A stretch of DNA of 64,000 bases. Origin: Paraburkholderia largidicola. Lineage in GTDB: Bacteria; Pseudomonadota; Gammaproteobacteria; Burkholderiales; Burkholderiaceae. Both the position numbers and the translations under genes were made by a program. Each line of letters begins with the position of its first letter. The first letter of the stretch is position 1. The notes beneath the pieces are model-generated. The model was not told where the DNA came from, did not search any database, and saw only the letters and a program-made list of their open reading frames with translations. Below, one piece after another: positions 28,572 through 37,666 of the stretch. The stretch spans positions 2,046,001 through 2,110,000 of the forward strand of contig NZ_AP023176.1 in NCBI RefSeq assembly GCF_013426895.1, read 5' to 3'.

Positions 28572-29690
28572 TTACATTGTGGGATTCAAGTGCGCGAACT
28601 CACCCGACGCAAAGGAAATCTGTGCGCTTTCGATAAGTTGGTGCATACGCACTGCATCAGCGAACGTCGGCGCCGTGCGCGTGCCATTCGCCACATCGTG
28701 CGCATAAGCCCAATAGAGTTCGGCCAGTTCCAGCACGGCAGAAGGCAGATCCGATTCGGGCAGGCGCAAATAGCTCACCGGTACTTTGAGCCGTTCGAGC
28801 GGCAGCTTGTCGCCGTGCGCGCCGAAGATTGCATAGTCGTCGCCCACGTCGCCAAAAGCCGATACGTTCGTAATCCGCAAATCGCCTTCCGTCCCGGTGA
28901 TATCGATCTGCACGCCAGAACCGTTGCGCTTGCCGCCTTCGATATGAACCGACACCACTGCGCTGTCGTTCAACATGCCTGCGAGTACCAGCTGATCGGG
29001 TGTCGATGTCGGTATCGAAACACCTGTCTCCCTGATCGTCACCGACGGAAACTGGTTAGGCGTAAGCGCTGCGATAGAAACGGGCCAACCGGTTCCCGAA
29101 AAGAGCATGTCGAGAAAGTGGCCGCCATAGATCGACACCACGGAAGAAAAGTTCTCCGGCGGTACCGTCCATTCGAGTGCGCGCGAACGCGTCGCCTGGA
29201 AGTAGTTCATGCTCACATGCATGCGCACCGAACGCAGTTCGCCGACATAACCTTGCTGAATGAGATCGCGCACATAACGGTTATGCGGCGCGTGACGTCT
29301 TTGCAAGCCGACGAAATGACGCACGCCGTGTTCCTCTGCGAGTCGCAATAGTTCTTCTGATTCTGCGAGCGTGGTCGTCAATGGCCACTCGCAGTACACA
29401 TGCTTGCCCGCCGCGATCACGCGTTTCACTGTCTGCGCATGTTGCGGAGCCGTGTTCAGCACGATCACGAGATCGATGTCGGGACTTTCGATCAGTTCGT
29501 CGATCGACCCAGCCACGCGACCGATCCGATGTTCCTGCGCCGCCGCTTCAGCGGCTTCATGTCGATGGCTATAAATGGCTTGCAACGTGTATTGCGGCAA
29601 CAGATCGAGTACGCGCAGATGCCCGTGCTTCGCCCAGTTGCCGACGCCGATCACGCCGACGCGCAATGGCACATTCAGTGATGCTTCCAT
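28572..29690 (-). CDS. Gfo/Idh/MocA family oxidoreductase
   Basis: A 372-residue NAD(P)-binding oxidoreductase. The Rossmann motif GVIGVGNWAKHGH is at the N-terminus, and the family motif CEWPLTTTLAESEELLRLAE (EKP-like, here EWP) lies near residue 97. It also has AGLQRRHAP-like and C-terminal substrate-domain motifs. EWP in place of the usual EKP lacks the conserved lysine, but Trp/Pro variants occur in the family. Members oxidise or reduce sugars and inositols. It is 45 bases after the alcohol dehydrogenase-like gene on the same strand, suggesting a two-gene unit. Confidence 0.87.
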   Translation of the reverse strand: MEASLNVPLRVGVIGVGNWAKHGHLRVLDLLPQYTLQAIYSHRHEAAEAAAQEHRIGRVAGSIDELIESPDIDLVIVLNTAPQHAQTVKRVIAAGKHVYCEWPLTTTLAESEELLRLAEEHGVRHFVGLQRRHAPHNRYVRDLIQQGYVGELRSVRMHVSMNYFQATRSRALEWTVPPENFSSVVSIYGGHFLDMLFSGTGWPVSIAALTPNQFPSVTIRETGVSIPTSTPDQLVLAGMLNDSAVVSVHIEGGKRNGSGVQIDITGTEGDLRITNVSAFGDVGDDYAIFGAHGDKLPLERLKVPVSYLRLPESDLPSAVLELAELYWAYAHDVANGTRTAPTFADAVRMHQLIESAQISFASGEFAHLNPTM

Positions 29691-29735
29691 GATTCTCGAT
29701 TCTCCAGTGAATGACAGACGGTGACGTCGCGCGTA

Positions 29736-30725
29736 TCACACCGACACCACGATGCGCCCAAAGTGCGCGTTGCGTTCGAGCACCGTATGCGCCTGCGCGA
29801 TCTGGTCGAAGGCAAAGCGATGCGCGATCACCGTTTTGAGCGCCCCCGACTGCAATCCGTCGAAGATGAATGCCGCCGCGTCGGCCTGGCGTTGCGCGTC
29901 CGTGGTCGTCGAAAAGAGGTTGTAGCCATGCACGGTGATGCGCTTAAAGAGTAGTGGCAACACGGGCAATACGGTGTCGTCGGGACTCAGTGCGCCATAC
30001 AGCAGGATCGTTCCGCCGGGCCGCGTTGCTTCGATCAGGCGCGCAAATGTCTTGCCGCCGACGGGATCGAATACGAGGTCGGCACCGCGTCCCTCGGTGA
30101 TGCGCTGCACTGCTTCGACGAGATCTTCTTCGTCGGTGACGATAACGTGGTCGGCACCGAGTGCGACAAGTGCATCGCGTTTTTCGCGCGTCCGCGTAAG
30201 TGCGACGGCCGTCGCGCCCAGACGCTTCGCCACCTGAATCGCGCCGATGCCTACCCCACTCGACGCCGCGGGAATCAGCACGACATCGCCGGGTTTGACG
30301 CGTTCGTTCTCCGTGAATGCCGCATAGGGCGTGATGAACACATTCCAGATCGCTACCGCGTCTTCGTGCGAAAGCCACGCGGGACTCTTCACGACAGCGT
30401 GCACAGGCGCCAGCACGAGTTCGCCATATACGCCGTAATCGTTCATCGAAAACGACGGCACAGTGCTGACGTTATCGCCGACTGCCACATGCGTGACGTT
30501 CGCGCCAACGGCATCCACCACGCCCGACGCTTCATACCCGACACGTGCCGGCAAGTTCGCCGGCTCGACGTATTCGCCGCGCCGCCACATCGACTCCGCG
30601 CGGTTCAGACCAATGGCCTTCACACGAATACGCACTTCGTTAGGGCGAGGCTCGGGCGTGCCGATTTCCGTGTATTCGAAAACCTCGGGACCGCCGTGCT
30701 GCGCAAAGGTAATGACTTTCGCCAT
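29736..30725 (-). CDS. Zinc-type alcohol dehydrogenase-like / quinone oxidoreductase (MDR superfamily)
   Basis: A 329-residue MDR protein. The N-terminal domain has KAIGLNRAESMWRRGEY. The nucleotide motif is AASSGVGIGAIQVAKRLGA near residue 152. The catalytic zinc cysteines are absent, so it is a zinc-independent quinone reductase-type enzyme. C-terminal RFAFDQIAQAHTVLERNAHF is usual for the group. It is leftward, divergent from the Old Yellow Enzyme gene at 31049. An enone reductase role next to an OYE is plausible, but the substrate is unknown. Confidence 0.88.
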   Translation of the reverse strand: MAKVITFAQHGGPEVFEYTEIGTPEPRPNEVRIRVKAIGLNRAESMWRRGEYVEPANLPARVGYEASGVVDAVGANVTHVAVGDNVSTVPSFSMNDYGVYGELVLAPVHAVVKSPAWLSHEDAVAIWNVFITPYAAFTENERVKPGDVVLIPAASSGVGIGAIQVAKRLGATAVALTRTREKRDALVALGADHVIVTDEEDLVEAVQRITEGRGADLVFDPVGGKTFARLIEATRPGGTILLYGALSPDDTVLPVLPLLFKRITVHGYNLFSTTTDAQRQADAAAFIFDGLQSGALKTVIAHRFAFDQIAQAHTVLERNAHFGRIVVSV

Positions 30726-31048
30726 GATTCGTTCCTTTTTTCAATCCATCCATTACAGGCGCCTCGAAACGAAACGCCCTTTCAAGTGGCTCGAATTATC
30801 GGAATCGCGCTTCGCAGGATAAATGCGGTCCCGCCGACATCACTGTTCTCTTGCCGCCAACAATGGTCCTTCGGACGCGCGGAGCCGCGTGCAGCAAGGC
30901 TCGCGCGATTGCGGACACGGGAGTCCCAAGTAAGCGAACCCATGGGCTGTTTTTCTGGCGCATCGCCGCATCTACATTAGCGTCAAGCGTCGCCGATCAC
31001 CGGCACTACGCAACAGCTTCCCTGAATCACTGGATTGTGGAGATTGAA
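30726..31048. promoter_or_regulatory. Divergent intergenic region, alcohol dehydrogenase-like / Old Yellow Enzyme
   Basis: These 323 bases contain both promoters for the divergent flanking genes. Open frames crossing it are continuations without family similarity. I see no strong palindrome or tRNA-like element. GGAGATTGAA before ATG 31049 is the ribosome site. Confidence 0.45.
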
Positions 31049-32158
31049 ATGTCCAAACTGTTTTCGAAAGTCGCGGTCGGTTCGTACGACATCGCTCACC
31101 GCGTGGTCCTCGCTCCCCTCACCCGCATGCGTGCCGAGAGCGGCGCGCGCCCCGGCCCGCTGATGGCTGAATACTATGCGCAGCGTACGTCGCCGGGTGC
31201 GCTTCTGATCGGCGAAGCCACGATCGCGGCGCCGAACGGCAATGGCTATCTCGGCGCGCCCGGTCTGTATGACGACAACCAGATCGCCGGCTGGAAAGCC
31301 GTCACCCATGCGGTGCATGCGAAAGGCGGCAAGATCTTTCTTCAGCTTTATCACGCGGGCCGTCAATCGAACTCGCAACTGCAGCCCGATGGCGGCCGTC
31401 CCGTCGGACCTTCCGAAGTGCCGCACGGCGGAGTCGCGTACACCGAAGCAGGCTGGGTGCCCAACACGCCGAACCGTGCGCTGGAAACGGCGGAGATCGC
31501 GGGCATTGTCGAGAGTTTCCGGACCGCCGCCGAGCGCGGCGTGAAGGCAGGCTTCGACGGCGTCGAATTGCACAGCGCCAACGGCTATCTGTTCGATCAG
31601 TTCCTGCAGGACGGCAGCAACAAGCGCACGGACGAATACGGCGGCTCGATCGCCAACCGCGCGCGCCTGCTGCTCGATGCCACGCGCGCTGTAATTTCCG
31701 TATGGGGCGCGAACAAGGTTGCGGTGCGTCTCGGACCGAGCGGCTCATGGGGCGACATGTCGGATAGCAACCCGGAAGCCTTGTTCACCTATGTGGCCGA
31801 TGAACTCGACAAGCTCGGCATCGCCTATCTGCATCTGATCGAGCCGCGCATCGCGGGCAACGTCGAAGACGAAGCGCGCGACCAGCAACCCGTCGCCGCG
31901 AAATCGCTGCGCGCGCATTTTCATGGGCCGATCATCGCGGCGGGCGGCTTCGATGGCGAAAGCGCCGAAGCGATCCTGCAATCCGGCGATGCCGATCTCG
32001 TGGCATTCGGACGCCATTTCATCGCGAACCCGGATCTGCCGGAGCGGCTGCGCAAGGGCCTGACGCTGAACGCGTATGACCGCGCGACGTTCTTCGGCGG
32101 CACGGACGTGGGTTACACCGACTACGCGTTCCACGACGAAGCCGCTGTCGCAGCGTGA
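31049..32158 (+). CDS. nemA: Old Yellow Enzyme family alkene reductase
   Basis: A 369-residue FMN-dependent enoate/alkene reductase. N-terminal SKLFSKVAVG...HRVVLAPLTRMRAE is characteristic. The substrate-binding pair His175/Asn178 and the proton donor Tyr180 lie in HSANGYLFDQFL, and C-terminal ADLVAFGRHFIANPDLPERL is the FMN-phosphate site. Start ATG 31049 follows GGAG and matches the family N-terminus; the longer reading from 30851 is not conserved-looking. NemA-type enzymes reduce activated alkenes and nitro esters. A long hairpin follows the gene. Confidence 0.92.
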   Translation: MSKLFSKVAVGSYDIAHRVVLAPLTRMRAESGARPGPLMAEYYAQRTSPGALLIGEATIAAPNGNGYLGAPGLYDDNQIAGWKAVTHAVHAKGGKIFLQLYHAGRQSNSQLQPDGGRPVGPSEVPHGGVAYTEAGWVPNTPNRALETAEIAGIVESFRTAAERGVKAGFDGVELHSANGYLFDQFLQDGSNKRTDEYGGSIANRARLLLDATRAVISVWGANKVAVRLGPSGSWGDMSDSNPEALFTYVADELDKLGIAYLHLIEPRIAGNVEDEARDQQPVAAKSLRAHFHGPIIAAGGFDGESAEAILQSGDADLVAFGRHFIANPDLPERLRKGLTLNAYDRATFFGGTDVGYTDYAFHDEAAVAA

Positions 32159-32193
32159 GATGCGTAAGCCGTAACAGCTGATTCGTAGCGCAG

Positions 32194-32231
32194 CCAGAAG
32201 CGACCATGCGTTCACGCATGGTCGCTTCTGG
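32194..32231. terminator. Long perfect hairpin after the Old Yellow Enzyme gene
   Basis: Arms of 17 bases (32194-32210 and 32215-32231, CCAGAAGCGACCATGCG and its complement) pair perfectly around a TTCA loop. It lies 35 bases after the stop codon. No T-tract follows, so it may terminate only weakly or mainly protect the mRNA end. Confidence 0.65.
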
Positions 32232-32379
32232 CGTCAATGGCATTCGATAGCGCGCGTCAATTGTCTCGATTGACGCCGACTCTTTACTTCCTCAGCTTTT
32301 TTCTCATTGCGCTTCGCAGCTGCCGCGCGCGATGCACTTCGCGCCCGGCTACGGCCGCGCGCTTGCTGGAGCTTTTCAC

Positions 32380-33609
32380 ATGAATACCGATCAATCCGCG
32401 TCGCTTGCCGACGCGCCCATATCGTCGTCATCCAGCGCGAGCCAACGACGCTGGCTCGCGGTGTTCTCGATCGCGCTCGGCTCGTTCGCTTTCGTGACGA
32501 CGGAATATCTGCCCGTCGGCGTACTGCCGAAGATCGCGGCCGACCTCGGTGTCACGCCCGGCACGGCAGGCCTGATGACGACCACGCCCGGACTCATCGC
32601 CGCGATCTCCGCGCCGATGCTGCTGCTCGCGGCTGGCCGCCTGAACCGGCGTTCGATCCTGTTGTTGCTGTCGGTCGCGCTGGTCGCGTCGAATCTCGTC
32701 GCGGCGCTCGCGACGAACTTCGCGACGATGCTGGTCGGACGCGCGTTGCTCGGTATCAGCCTCGGCGGATTCTGGACCGTCGCGCTCGGCGTTTCCGGTC
32801 AGATCGTCGCGGAAGAGGAAAGCGCCAAAGCCAGTGCGACGATCTTCATGGGCATCACGCTGGCGACTGTCATTGGCGTGCCGCTTGGGACGTTCATTGC
32901 CGAACTGTCGTCGTGGCGCGTTTCGTTCTTTGCTACGGCCGCGCTCGCACTCGCCGCGCTGCTGATGCAGGCGACGCTGCTGCCCGATCTGCCGCCGCGC
33001 GCGGCAGCGCGCATCGCCGATTTCGGCCGCATGCTCGCGCGAGGGACGGTGTTGCGCAGCCTGCTGCTAGTGGCATTGCTGTTCGGTGCTCACTTCTGCG
33101 CGTACACCTATATCGCGCCCTTTCTCGAAGACAACGCGTTGCTCGGCGCAACGTGGGTGACGGCGCTGCTGCTCGGCTTCGGCATCGTCGGCTTCATATC
33201 GAACTTCGTCGCGTCGGCGTTCGTGACATCGCATCCGCGGCTGTCGCTGTTCACGATGACTGCGCTCGTGATGGCGTCGCTGGTGGCGCTTCCCGCGTTG
33301 GCGCACACGCACGGCGCGGTCATCGCTGGCGTGCTCGCGTGGGGTATCGCCTATGGTGCGATTCCGCTGTGCCTGAGCGTGTGGATGCAGATGACTTCGC
33401 CGAAGCATCCGGAAGCCGCATCGGCGTTGTTCGTCAGCGCCGTGCAGACCGCCATTGCTGCGGGTTCACTCGCGGGCGGCGTGGCCGTCGATCACGCGGG
33501 CGCAACGGGCGCGATGCATCTTGGCGTGCTGCTCTCGGCGTTGGGGCTTGCGGTGCTCGCATCGTTCGCCACCGCGCGGCGCACGCTGGCAAGCGTGCTC
33601 GAAGATTGA
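32380..33609 (+). CDS. MFS transporter, DHA1-type (sugar/drug efflux-like)
   Basis: A 409-residue 12-helix permease. The motif FVTTEYLPVGVLPKIAADLG in helix 1 and LNRRSILLLL (motif A variant) are typical of the DHA1 efflux group that includes AraJ, NepI and PmrA-like proteins. GISLGGFWTVALGVSGQIV (motif C/antiporter-like) follows. Start ATG 32380 has TGGAGC upstream; a frame opening at 32332 lacks a ribosome site. It is probably an exporter. It is not clearly linked to its neighbours. Confidence 0.9.
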   Translation: MNTDQSASLADAPISSSSSASQRRWLAVFSIALGSFAFVTTEYLPVGVLPKIAADLGVTPGTAGLMTTTPGLIAAISAPMLLLAAGRLNRRSILLLLSVALVASNLVAALATNFATMLVGRALLGISLGGFWTVALGVSGQIVAEEESAKASATIFMGITLATVIGVPLGTFIAELSSWRVSFFATAALALAALLMQATLLPDLPPRAAARIADFGRMLARGTVLRSLLLVALLFGAHFCAYTYIAPFLEDNALLGATWVTALLLGFGIVGFISNFVASAFVTSHPRLSLFTMTALVMASLVALPALAHTHGAVIAGVLAWGIAYGAIPLCLSVWMQMTSPKHPEAASALFVSAVQTAIAAGSLAGGVAVDHAGATGAMHLGVLLSALGLAVLASFATARRTLASVLED

Positions 33610-33769
33610 GTGCTTTTTCTGCTGCAGTGGCGTGTGTCGAAGTCATCACGTCTGTTTGCATGCAAAGAAATTGCGCGCCAGGAGTCGGCGTACAGGGTGT
33701 TCAAGTATCATCTTCGGGCATTGCCCTGACGCATTGCCCCGATACCTCGACTCCTGAAAGGGTTTGACG

Positions 33770-34420
33770 ATGTCCACACCGATCGATTATCTGAACCCGG
33801 CGCTACCCAAGGGGCTTCGGCGCGTCACCATGCCCGTCGTCGACGCGACACCGGCGACACTCGACGGCTACGGCAGGCTCGTCGACGACCCGAACGAATG
33901 CCGCGTCGAAATCGTGCAATGGCCGGCGATGGGATCGCGGCCGATCGATCCGGGCACGGGTGACGAAGCGGGCACGACGGAAGGTGTCTTCGTCAGCGAA
34001 TGGCGCGGTGACATCCTCTACGGTCGCAACGAAGCAGTAGGCGGCCACTACGTCCTCGCATACGCGACCGAGCCAGACGAAGCGCGAGAAGACAACGCCG
34101 CGCCGCCCGAGCGCATGCTGCTCTGGCACGCGAACTACCATCCGGACGGCGGACAGTTGTTCTTCCCGCTCGATCATCGGCCGTTCTATGTTCCGCTGGC
34201 GCTGCCCGGCGACGATGTGACGCCCGAGAAGTTCGTGTGCTTTCGCTTCGATGGACGGCAAGGTCTTTATATTCATCCGAACATCTGGCACGAAGGCGTA
34301 TTCACGCCAGGCGGGACACAGCGCTTCTTCGACAAACAGGGCGCCGTTCATGCACGCGTGTCCGTCGAGTTTGCGCAAGAGTTCGGTTGTCTGGTCGAAG
34401 CGCCCATCGTTCATCCGTAA
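33770..34420 (+). CDS. Ureidoglycolate lyase-family protein
   Basis: A 216-residue AllA/DAL3-like cupin-fold protein. RPFYVPLALPGDD and GLYIHPNIWHEGVF match the family positions that hold the substrate and the C-terminal barrel. The protein is about 45 residues longer than typical AllA. ATG 33770 follows AAAGGG; a TTG six bases earlier is less likely. The family splits ureidoglycolate into urea and glyoxylate, the last step of allantoin use. No other allantoin gene lies nearby, so the function is tentative. Confidence 0.75.
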   Translation: MSTPIDYLNPALPKGLRRVTMPVVDATPATLDGYGRLVDDPNECRVEIVQWPAMGSRPIDPGTGDEAGTTEGVFVSEWRGDILYGRNEAVGGHYVLAYATEPDEAREDNAAPPERMLLWHANYHPDGGQLFFPLDHRPFYVPLALPGDDVTPEKFVCFRFDGRQGLYIHPNIWHEGVFTPGGTQRFFDKQGAVHARVSVEFAQEFGCLVEAPIVHP

Positions 34421-34447
34421 AGCCGGAGCGTTCGCGGTGAGACGACT

Positions 34448-34493
34448 GCGCGCGGTGATCGACGTGCCAAAGGCTTGATGAATCACCGCGCGC
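34448..34493. terminator. Inverted repeat between converging genes
   Basis: Arms GCGCGCGGTGAT (34448-34459) and ATCACCGCGCGC (34482-34493), 12 base pairs perfect with a 22-base spacer. They sit between the converging ureidoglycolate lyase-like and GFA genes. A possible bidirectional terminator without T-tract. Confidence 0.5.
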
Positions 34494-34514
34494 GCCCGCA
34501 AAAGAGCAAGGGCG

Positions 34515-34925
34515 TCACGGACTCCGCGGAAAGCGTGTAACGCCTGCAAACGGTTCGAGCCATTTCACTGCACGGTCGGTATAGATCTCCGTTTGAGGAC
34601 CTTGCAGACCTTCCATGCTGTCAAGCGTACCGGCCTTCACGATCACCTTACCGGGCAGCATCTCTACCTTCGTGATGACAGGCGAGCCACAACTCCCGCA
34701 AAAATGACGGTATGAAAGATGGCCGCTGTTGCCTCGGTCCTCGTATACCATCGTCTCGCCAGTTTGCTCGTAATCCGCTTCGTCGATGAAGAGGTTGAAC
34801 GAGAACACACTCCCGCTTTGCTTCTGACAATGCGTGCAATGACATATCGCGGCTGCTTGCGGCTCCGCCTTCAGCACGTATCGCACGGCGCCGCACAAGC
34901 AGCCCCCTTTCCGGTACTGCATCAT
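34515..34925 (-). CDS. GFA family protein (CENP-V/GFA zinc-binding)
   Basis: A 136-residue single-domain GFA protein. Zinc ligands are visible as CLCG (residues 9-12), CHCTHC near residue 34 and CGSC near 95. Annotated members were once called glutathione-dependent formaldehyde-activating enzymes, but most have no proven activity. Start ATG 34925 or the next codon ATG 34922; GGGAGAAAG is just upstream. It lies 38 bases after the aldehyde dehydrogenase of the big operon, same strand, and may be co-transcribed as the last gene. Confidence 0.88.
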   Translation of the reverse strand: MMQYRKGGCLCGAVRYVLKAEPQAAAICHCTHCQKQSGSVFSFNLFIDEADYEQTGETMVYEDRGNSGHLSYRHFCGSCGSPVITKVEMLPGKVIVKAGTLDSMEGLQGPQTEIYTDRAVKWLEPFAGVTRFPRSP

Positions 34926-34963
34926 TCTTTCTCCCTAAGCGTGTGGCTATCGCGTCGCATCTC

Positions 34964-36340
34964 TCAGGCCTCGCCGGCGACTCGCACCAGCTTACGGTTG
35001 AGGAATTCGCCAATACCCAGCTCCGACAGTTCACGTCCAAAGCCAGAGTTCTTGATTCCGCCAAACGGCAATCCCGGCGAATCGGAGAAACAGGAATTGA
35101 TGTACACCATGCCGGATTCGATACGCGACGCAACCTGTTTCGCATGCTCGACATCCGCGTCGAACACAAACGCGCCCAAGCCGTACTTGGTCGCATTGGC
35201 GAGCCTGATCGCTTCTTCTTCGCTGTCGACGACATAGAAAGACAACACAGGGCCGAATGCCTCTTGCTGATAGAGCGGATTGTTCTCCCCGATGTCCGTG
35301 ATGATCGTCGGTTCGAGATAGAACCCGGGACGGTCGACGCGTTTGCCGCCGTGTACGATTCGCGCGCCCGCTGCTGCAGCGTCGTCGATCTGCGCAAGCA
35401 GCCCTTCCAGCGCGCGCTCGCTTACGAGTGGGCCGAGCGCCGTCGACTCGTCCGTGGGATCGCCCACCTTGATCGCCGCGAAGCGCTCCGTCAACGCGGC
35501 CAGCATCGCCTCACCGCGCGCCTTGCCCACCACGATGACGCGCTTGATGTTGACGCAGCCCTGTCCCGAGTTGAACGTGCGTCCCATCACGCATTGCTCG
35601 ACGGCCAGATCGAGAGACGCGCCTTCCAGAATCAGCGCAGGATCGCTGCCGCCCAGTTCGAGGATCACCTTCTTCAGATTGCGCCCCGCGCGTTCGCCGA
35701 CGGACACCCCTGCCCTTTCACTGCCCGTCAGTGCCACGCCGCGTACGCGGAAATCGTCGATCAGCTTTGCGATCTGGTCGATGCTGCAAAAGAGATTGGT
35801 ATAGACGCCTTCGGGCGCGCCCGCTTCGTCGAACAACCGCGCGAAGGCGAGCGCACACTGTGGCACGTTCTCCGCATGTTTCATCAACACGACGTTGCCC
35901 GCGATGAGTTGCGGCGCGGCGACGCGAACGAGCTGATAGAACGGGAAGTTCCATGGCTCGATGGCCAGCAGCACGCCAACTGGCTCGGCATGCAGCGTCG
36001 CGCCCGGCTCGCCAGGCACAGGCTGTGGTGCGAGAAATTTTTCGCCGTGCTCCGCGTAGTAGTCGAGGATATCGGCGACCAGATCGACTTCGAGATAGCT
36101 GAAGCGCGTGATCTTGCCCATTTCCAAAGTCGGATAGGTTGCGTATTCGTCGCGCTTTTCACGCAGGATCTGCGCAGCCCTGCGAACGATGCCGGCCCGC
36201 TCGGCCACCGTCCGGAACTTCCAGTCCTCGCGATAGCGTTTGTCTGCTGTGTTCAGCGCGGCGAATACCTGTTCATCCGTTTGCAATGGATATTCCCTGA
36301 CTACTTCTCCGGTAGCCGGATTGACAGTACGAAAGCTCAT
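34964..36340 (-). CDS. NAD(P)-dependent aldehyde dehydrogenase (SSADH-like)
   Basis: A 458-residue aldehyde dehydrogenase. EPWNFPFYQL lies at 128-137, the general base Glu228 in ILELGGSDP and the catalytic Cys262 in NSGQGCVNIKR. The Cys neighbourhood and C-terminal SGLPFGGIKNSG fit the succinate-semialdehyde dehydrogenase (Sad/GabD) group. The ATG overlaps the stop of the small ORF at 36337 by four bases; AGGAGTAAAAG is the ribosome site. As a late gene of the acyl-CoA operon, it may turn an aldehyde released by the pathway into an acid. Confidence 0.9.
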   Translation of the reverse strand: MSFRTVNPATGEVVREYPLQTDEQVFAALNTADKRYREDWKFRTVAERAGIVRRAAQILREKRDEYATYPTLEMGKITRFSYLEVDLVADILDYYAEHGEKFLAPQPVPGEPGATLHAEPVGVLLAIEPWNFPFYQLVRVAAPQLIAGNVVLMKHAENVPQCALAFARLFDEAGAPEGVYTNLFCSIDQIAKLIDDFRVRGVALTGSERAGVSVGERAGRNLKKVILELGGSDPALILEGASLDLAVEQCVMGRTFNSGQGCVNIKRVIVVGKARGEAMLAALTERFAAIKVGDPTDESTALGPLVSERALEGLLAQIDDAAAAGARIVHGGKRVDRPGFYLEPTIITDIGENNPLYQQEAFGPVLSFYVVDSEEEAIRLANATKYGLGAFVFDADVEHAKQVASRIESGMVYINSCFSDSPGLPFGGIKNSGFGRELSELGIGEFLNRKLVRVAGEA

Positions 36341-36663
36341 AGTCTTTTACTCCTTTCTGAATTTGATAAAACACGGGTGGGCGGCTCTATTGAGCCGGGC
36401 GTCGAACGGTGCATTGACGAATCCGCTATTCGTCGCCGGTTGTCGGGTGAGTCGAACCTGGCTTTGGCTGCGCGCATCGCTTCGTCGAACGTTGCTTCAG
36501 TCGCCACATGTCGATGATCGATCGAAACCAGCCAGTTGCCGTGCGCATGACGCCACCGTATGCGCGCGTCTTGCAGCATCAGTGAGAACCACCGCCACAA
36601 TGTCGCGTCTTCCGCGTTTGCGACCGCGAGTCCTTGCAAACGGACGATATCGATCGGATTCAA
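36337..36663 (-). CDS. Small hypothetical protein between etfA and aldehyde dehydrogenase
   Basis: A 108-codon frame from a TTG at 36663, overlapping the aldehyde dehydrogenase start by four bases. The first 70 residues look protein-like (DATLWRWFSLMLQDARIRWR, then WLVSIDHRHVATEATFDEAM); the tail is low in structure. No in-frame ATG is found before the upstream stop, and no good ribosome site, so start and reality are uncertain. The compact spacing within the operon argues for a real gene. I do not recognise a family. Confidence 0.5.
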   Translation of the reverse strand: MNPIDIVRLQGLAVANAEDATLWRWFSLMLQDARIRWRHAHGNWLVSIDHRHVATEATFDEAMRAAKARFDSPDNRRRIADSSMHRSTPGSIEPPTRVLSNSERSKRL

Positions 36664-36694
36664 AGCCGGTTCCGGGTTGTCGAGCGCGATACGC

Positions 36695-37651
36695 TCATTG
36701 ATGAGCGTTCAACTCATTCAATAGAGAAGGAACGCAATCGAAAAGATCGCCGACCAGTCCGTAGTCCGCGACACTAAAAATGGGCGCCTCTTCGTCCTTG
36801 TTGATCGCGACGATGACCTTCGAGTCCTTCATGCCCGCAAGGTGTTGAATCGCACCGGAGATGCCGACTGCGATGTACAGTTGCGGCGCGACGATCTTGC
36901 CCGTTTGGCCGACCTGATAGTCGTTCGGCACGTAGCCAGCATCGACGGCTGCGCGCGATGCGCCCAGCGCTGCGCCCAACCGGTCCGCGAGCGGTTCCAG
37001 CACCTCTCGGTAGTGCTCGCCGCTGCCGAGTCCGCGGCCACCCGACACGATGATGTTCGCCGACGTCAGCTCGGGGCGGTCGAGCTTCGTCACTTCCCGG
37101 CTCACGAACTGCGAAACGCCTGCATCTGCCGGTGCGGCGATCGTTTCGATCGACGCGCCGCCGCCTTCCGTCGCCACCGCGTCGAAGCCCGTCGCGCGAA
37201 CGGTGATCACCTTGATGGAATCCAGAGACTGGACAGTTGCGATCGCGTTTCCCGCGTAAATGGGGCGCTCGAATGAATCGGCGCTGACCACCGCTGTTAC
37301 CTCGCTGATTTGTGCGACGTCGAGCTTTGCCGCGATGCGTGGCGCGATGTTCTTGCCATACGCGGTGGCCGGTATGAGGATGTGCGAATAGTCTTTTGCA
37401 ACGTTCAGCACCGTCGCTTCGAGGTTCTCCGCGAGACCTTCGGCTAGTTGCGGGGCATCGGCGAGCAGTACTTTCCCGACGCCCGCCACTCTCGCCGCAG
37501 CGTCCGCCGCCGCGCGTGCGCCGTGTCCTGCCACCAGCACGTGGATCGGCTGGTTCGTGAATGTCGCGACGACCGCCGCCGCGCCAATCGTGTTCAGTGT
37601 CGCCACCTTGATCGACGCGTGGTCGTGTTCGGCAATTACCAGAATCGTCAT
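36695..37651 (-). CDS. etfA: Electron transfer flavoprotein alpha subunit
   Basis: A 318-residue ETF alpha. The N-terminal domain starts MTILVIAEHDHASI. The C-terminal FAD-binding domain contains IIVSGGRGLGSGEHYREVLE, DAGYVPNDYQVGQTGKIVAP (the conserved Arg/Tyr-type FAD contacts) and ISGAIQHLAGMKDSKVIVAI. It pairs with EtfB directly upstream (15 bases). ETF accepts electrons from the acyl-CoA dehydrogenase encoded at the head of the same operon and passes them to ETF-quinone oxidoreductase. Confidence 0.95.
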   Translation of the reverse strand: MTILVIAEHDHASIKVATLNTIGAAAVVATFTNQPIHVLVAGHGARAAADAAARVAGVGKVLLADAPQLAEGLAENLEATVLNVAKDYSHILIPATAYGKNIAPRIAAKLDVAQISEVTAVVSADSFERPIYAGNAIATVQSLDSIKVITVRATGFDAVATEGGGASIETIAAPADAGVSQFVSREVTKLDRPELTSANIIVSGGRGLGSGEHYREVLEPLADRLGAALGASRAAVDAGYVPNDYQVGQTGKIVAPQLYIAVGISGAIQHLAGMKDSKVIVAINKDEEAPIFSVADYGLVGDLFDCVPSLLNELNAHQ

Positions 37652-37666
37652 GTTCTTTCCCGTACG

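Noticed and set aside
28270..28707. A 145-codon frame in the AT-rich region and into the Gfo/Idh gene
   Set aside because: No domain, no ribosome site and overlap with the real C-terminus of the Gfo/Idh protein.
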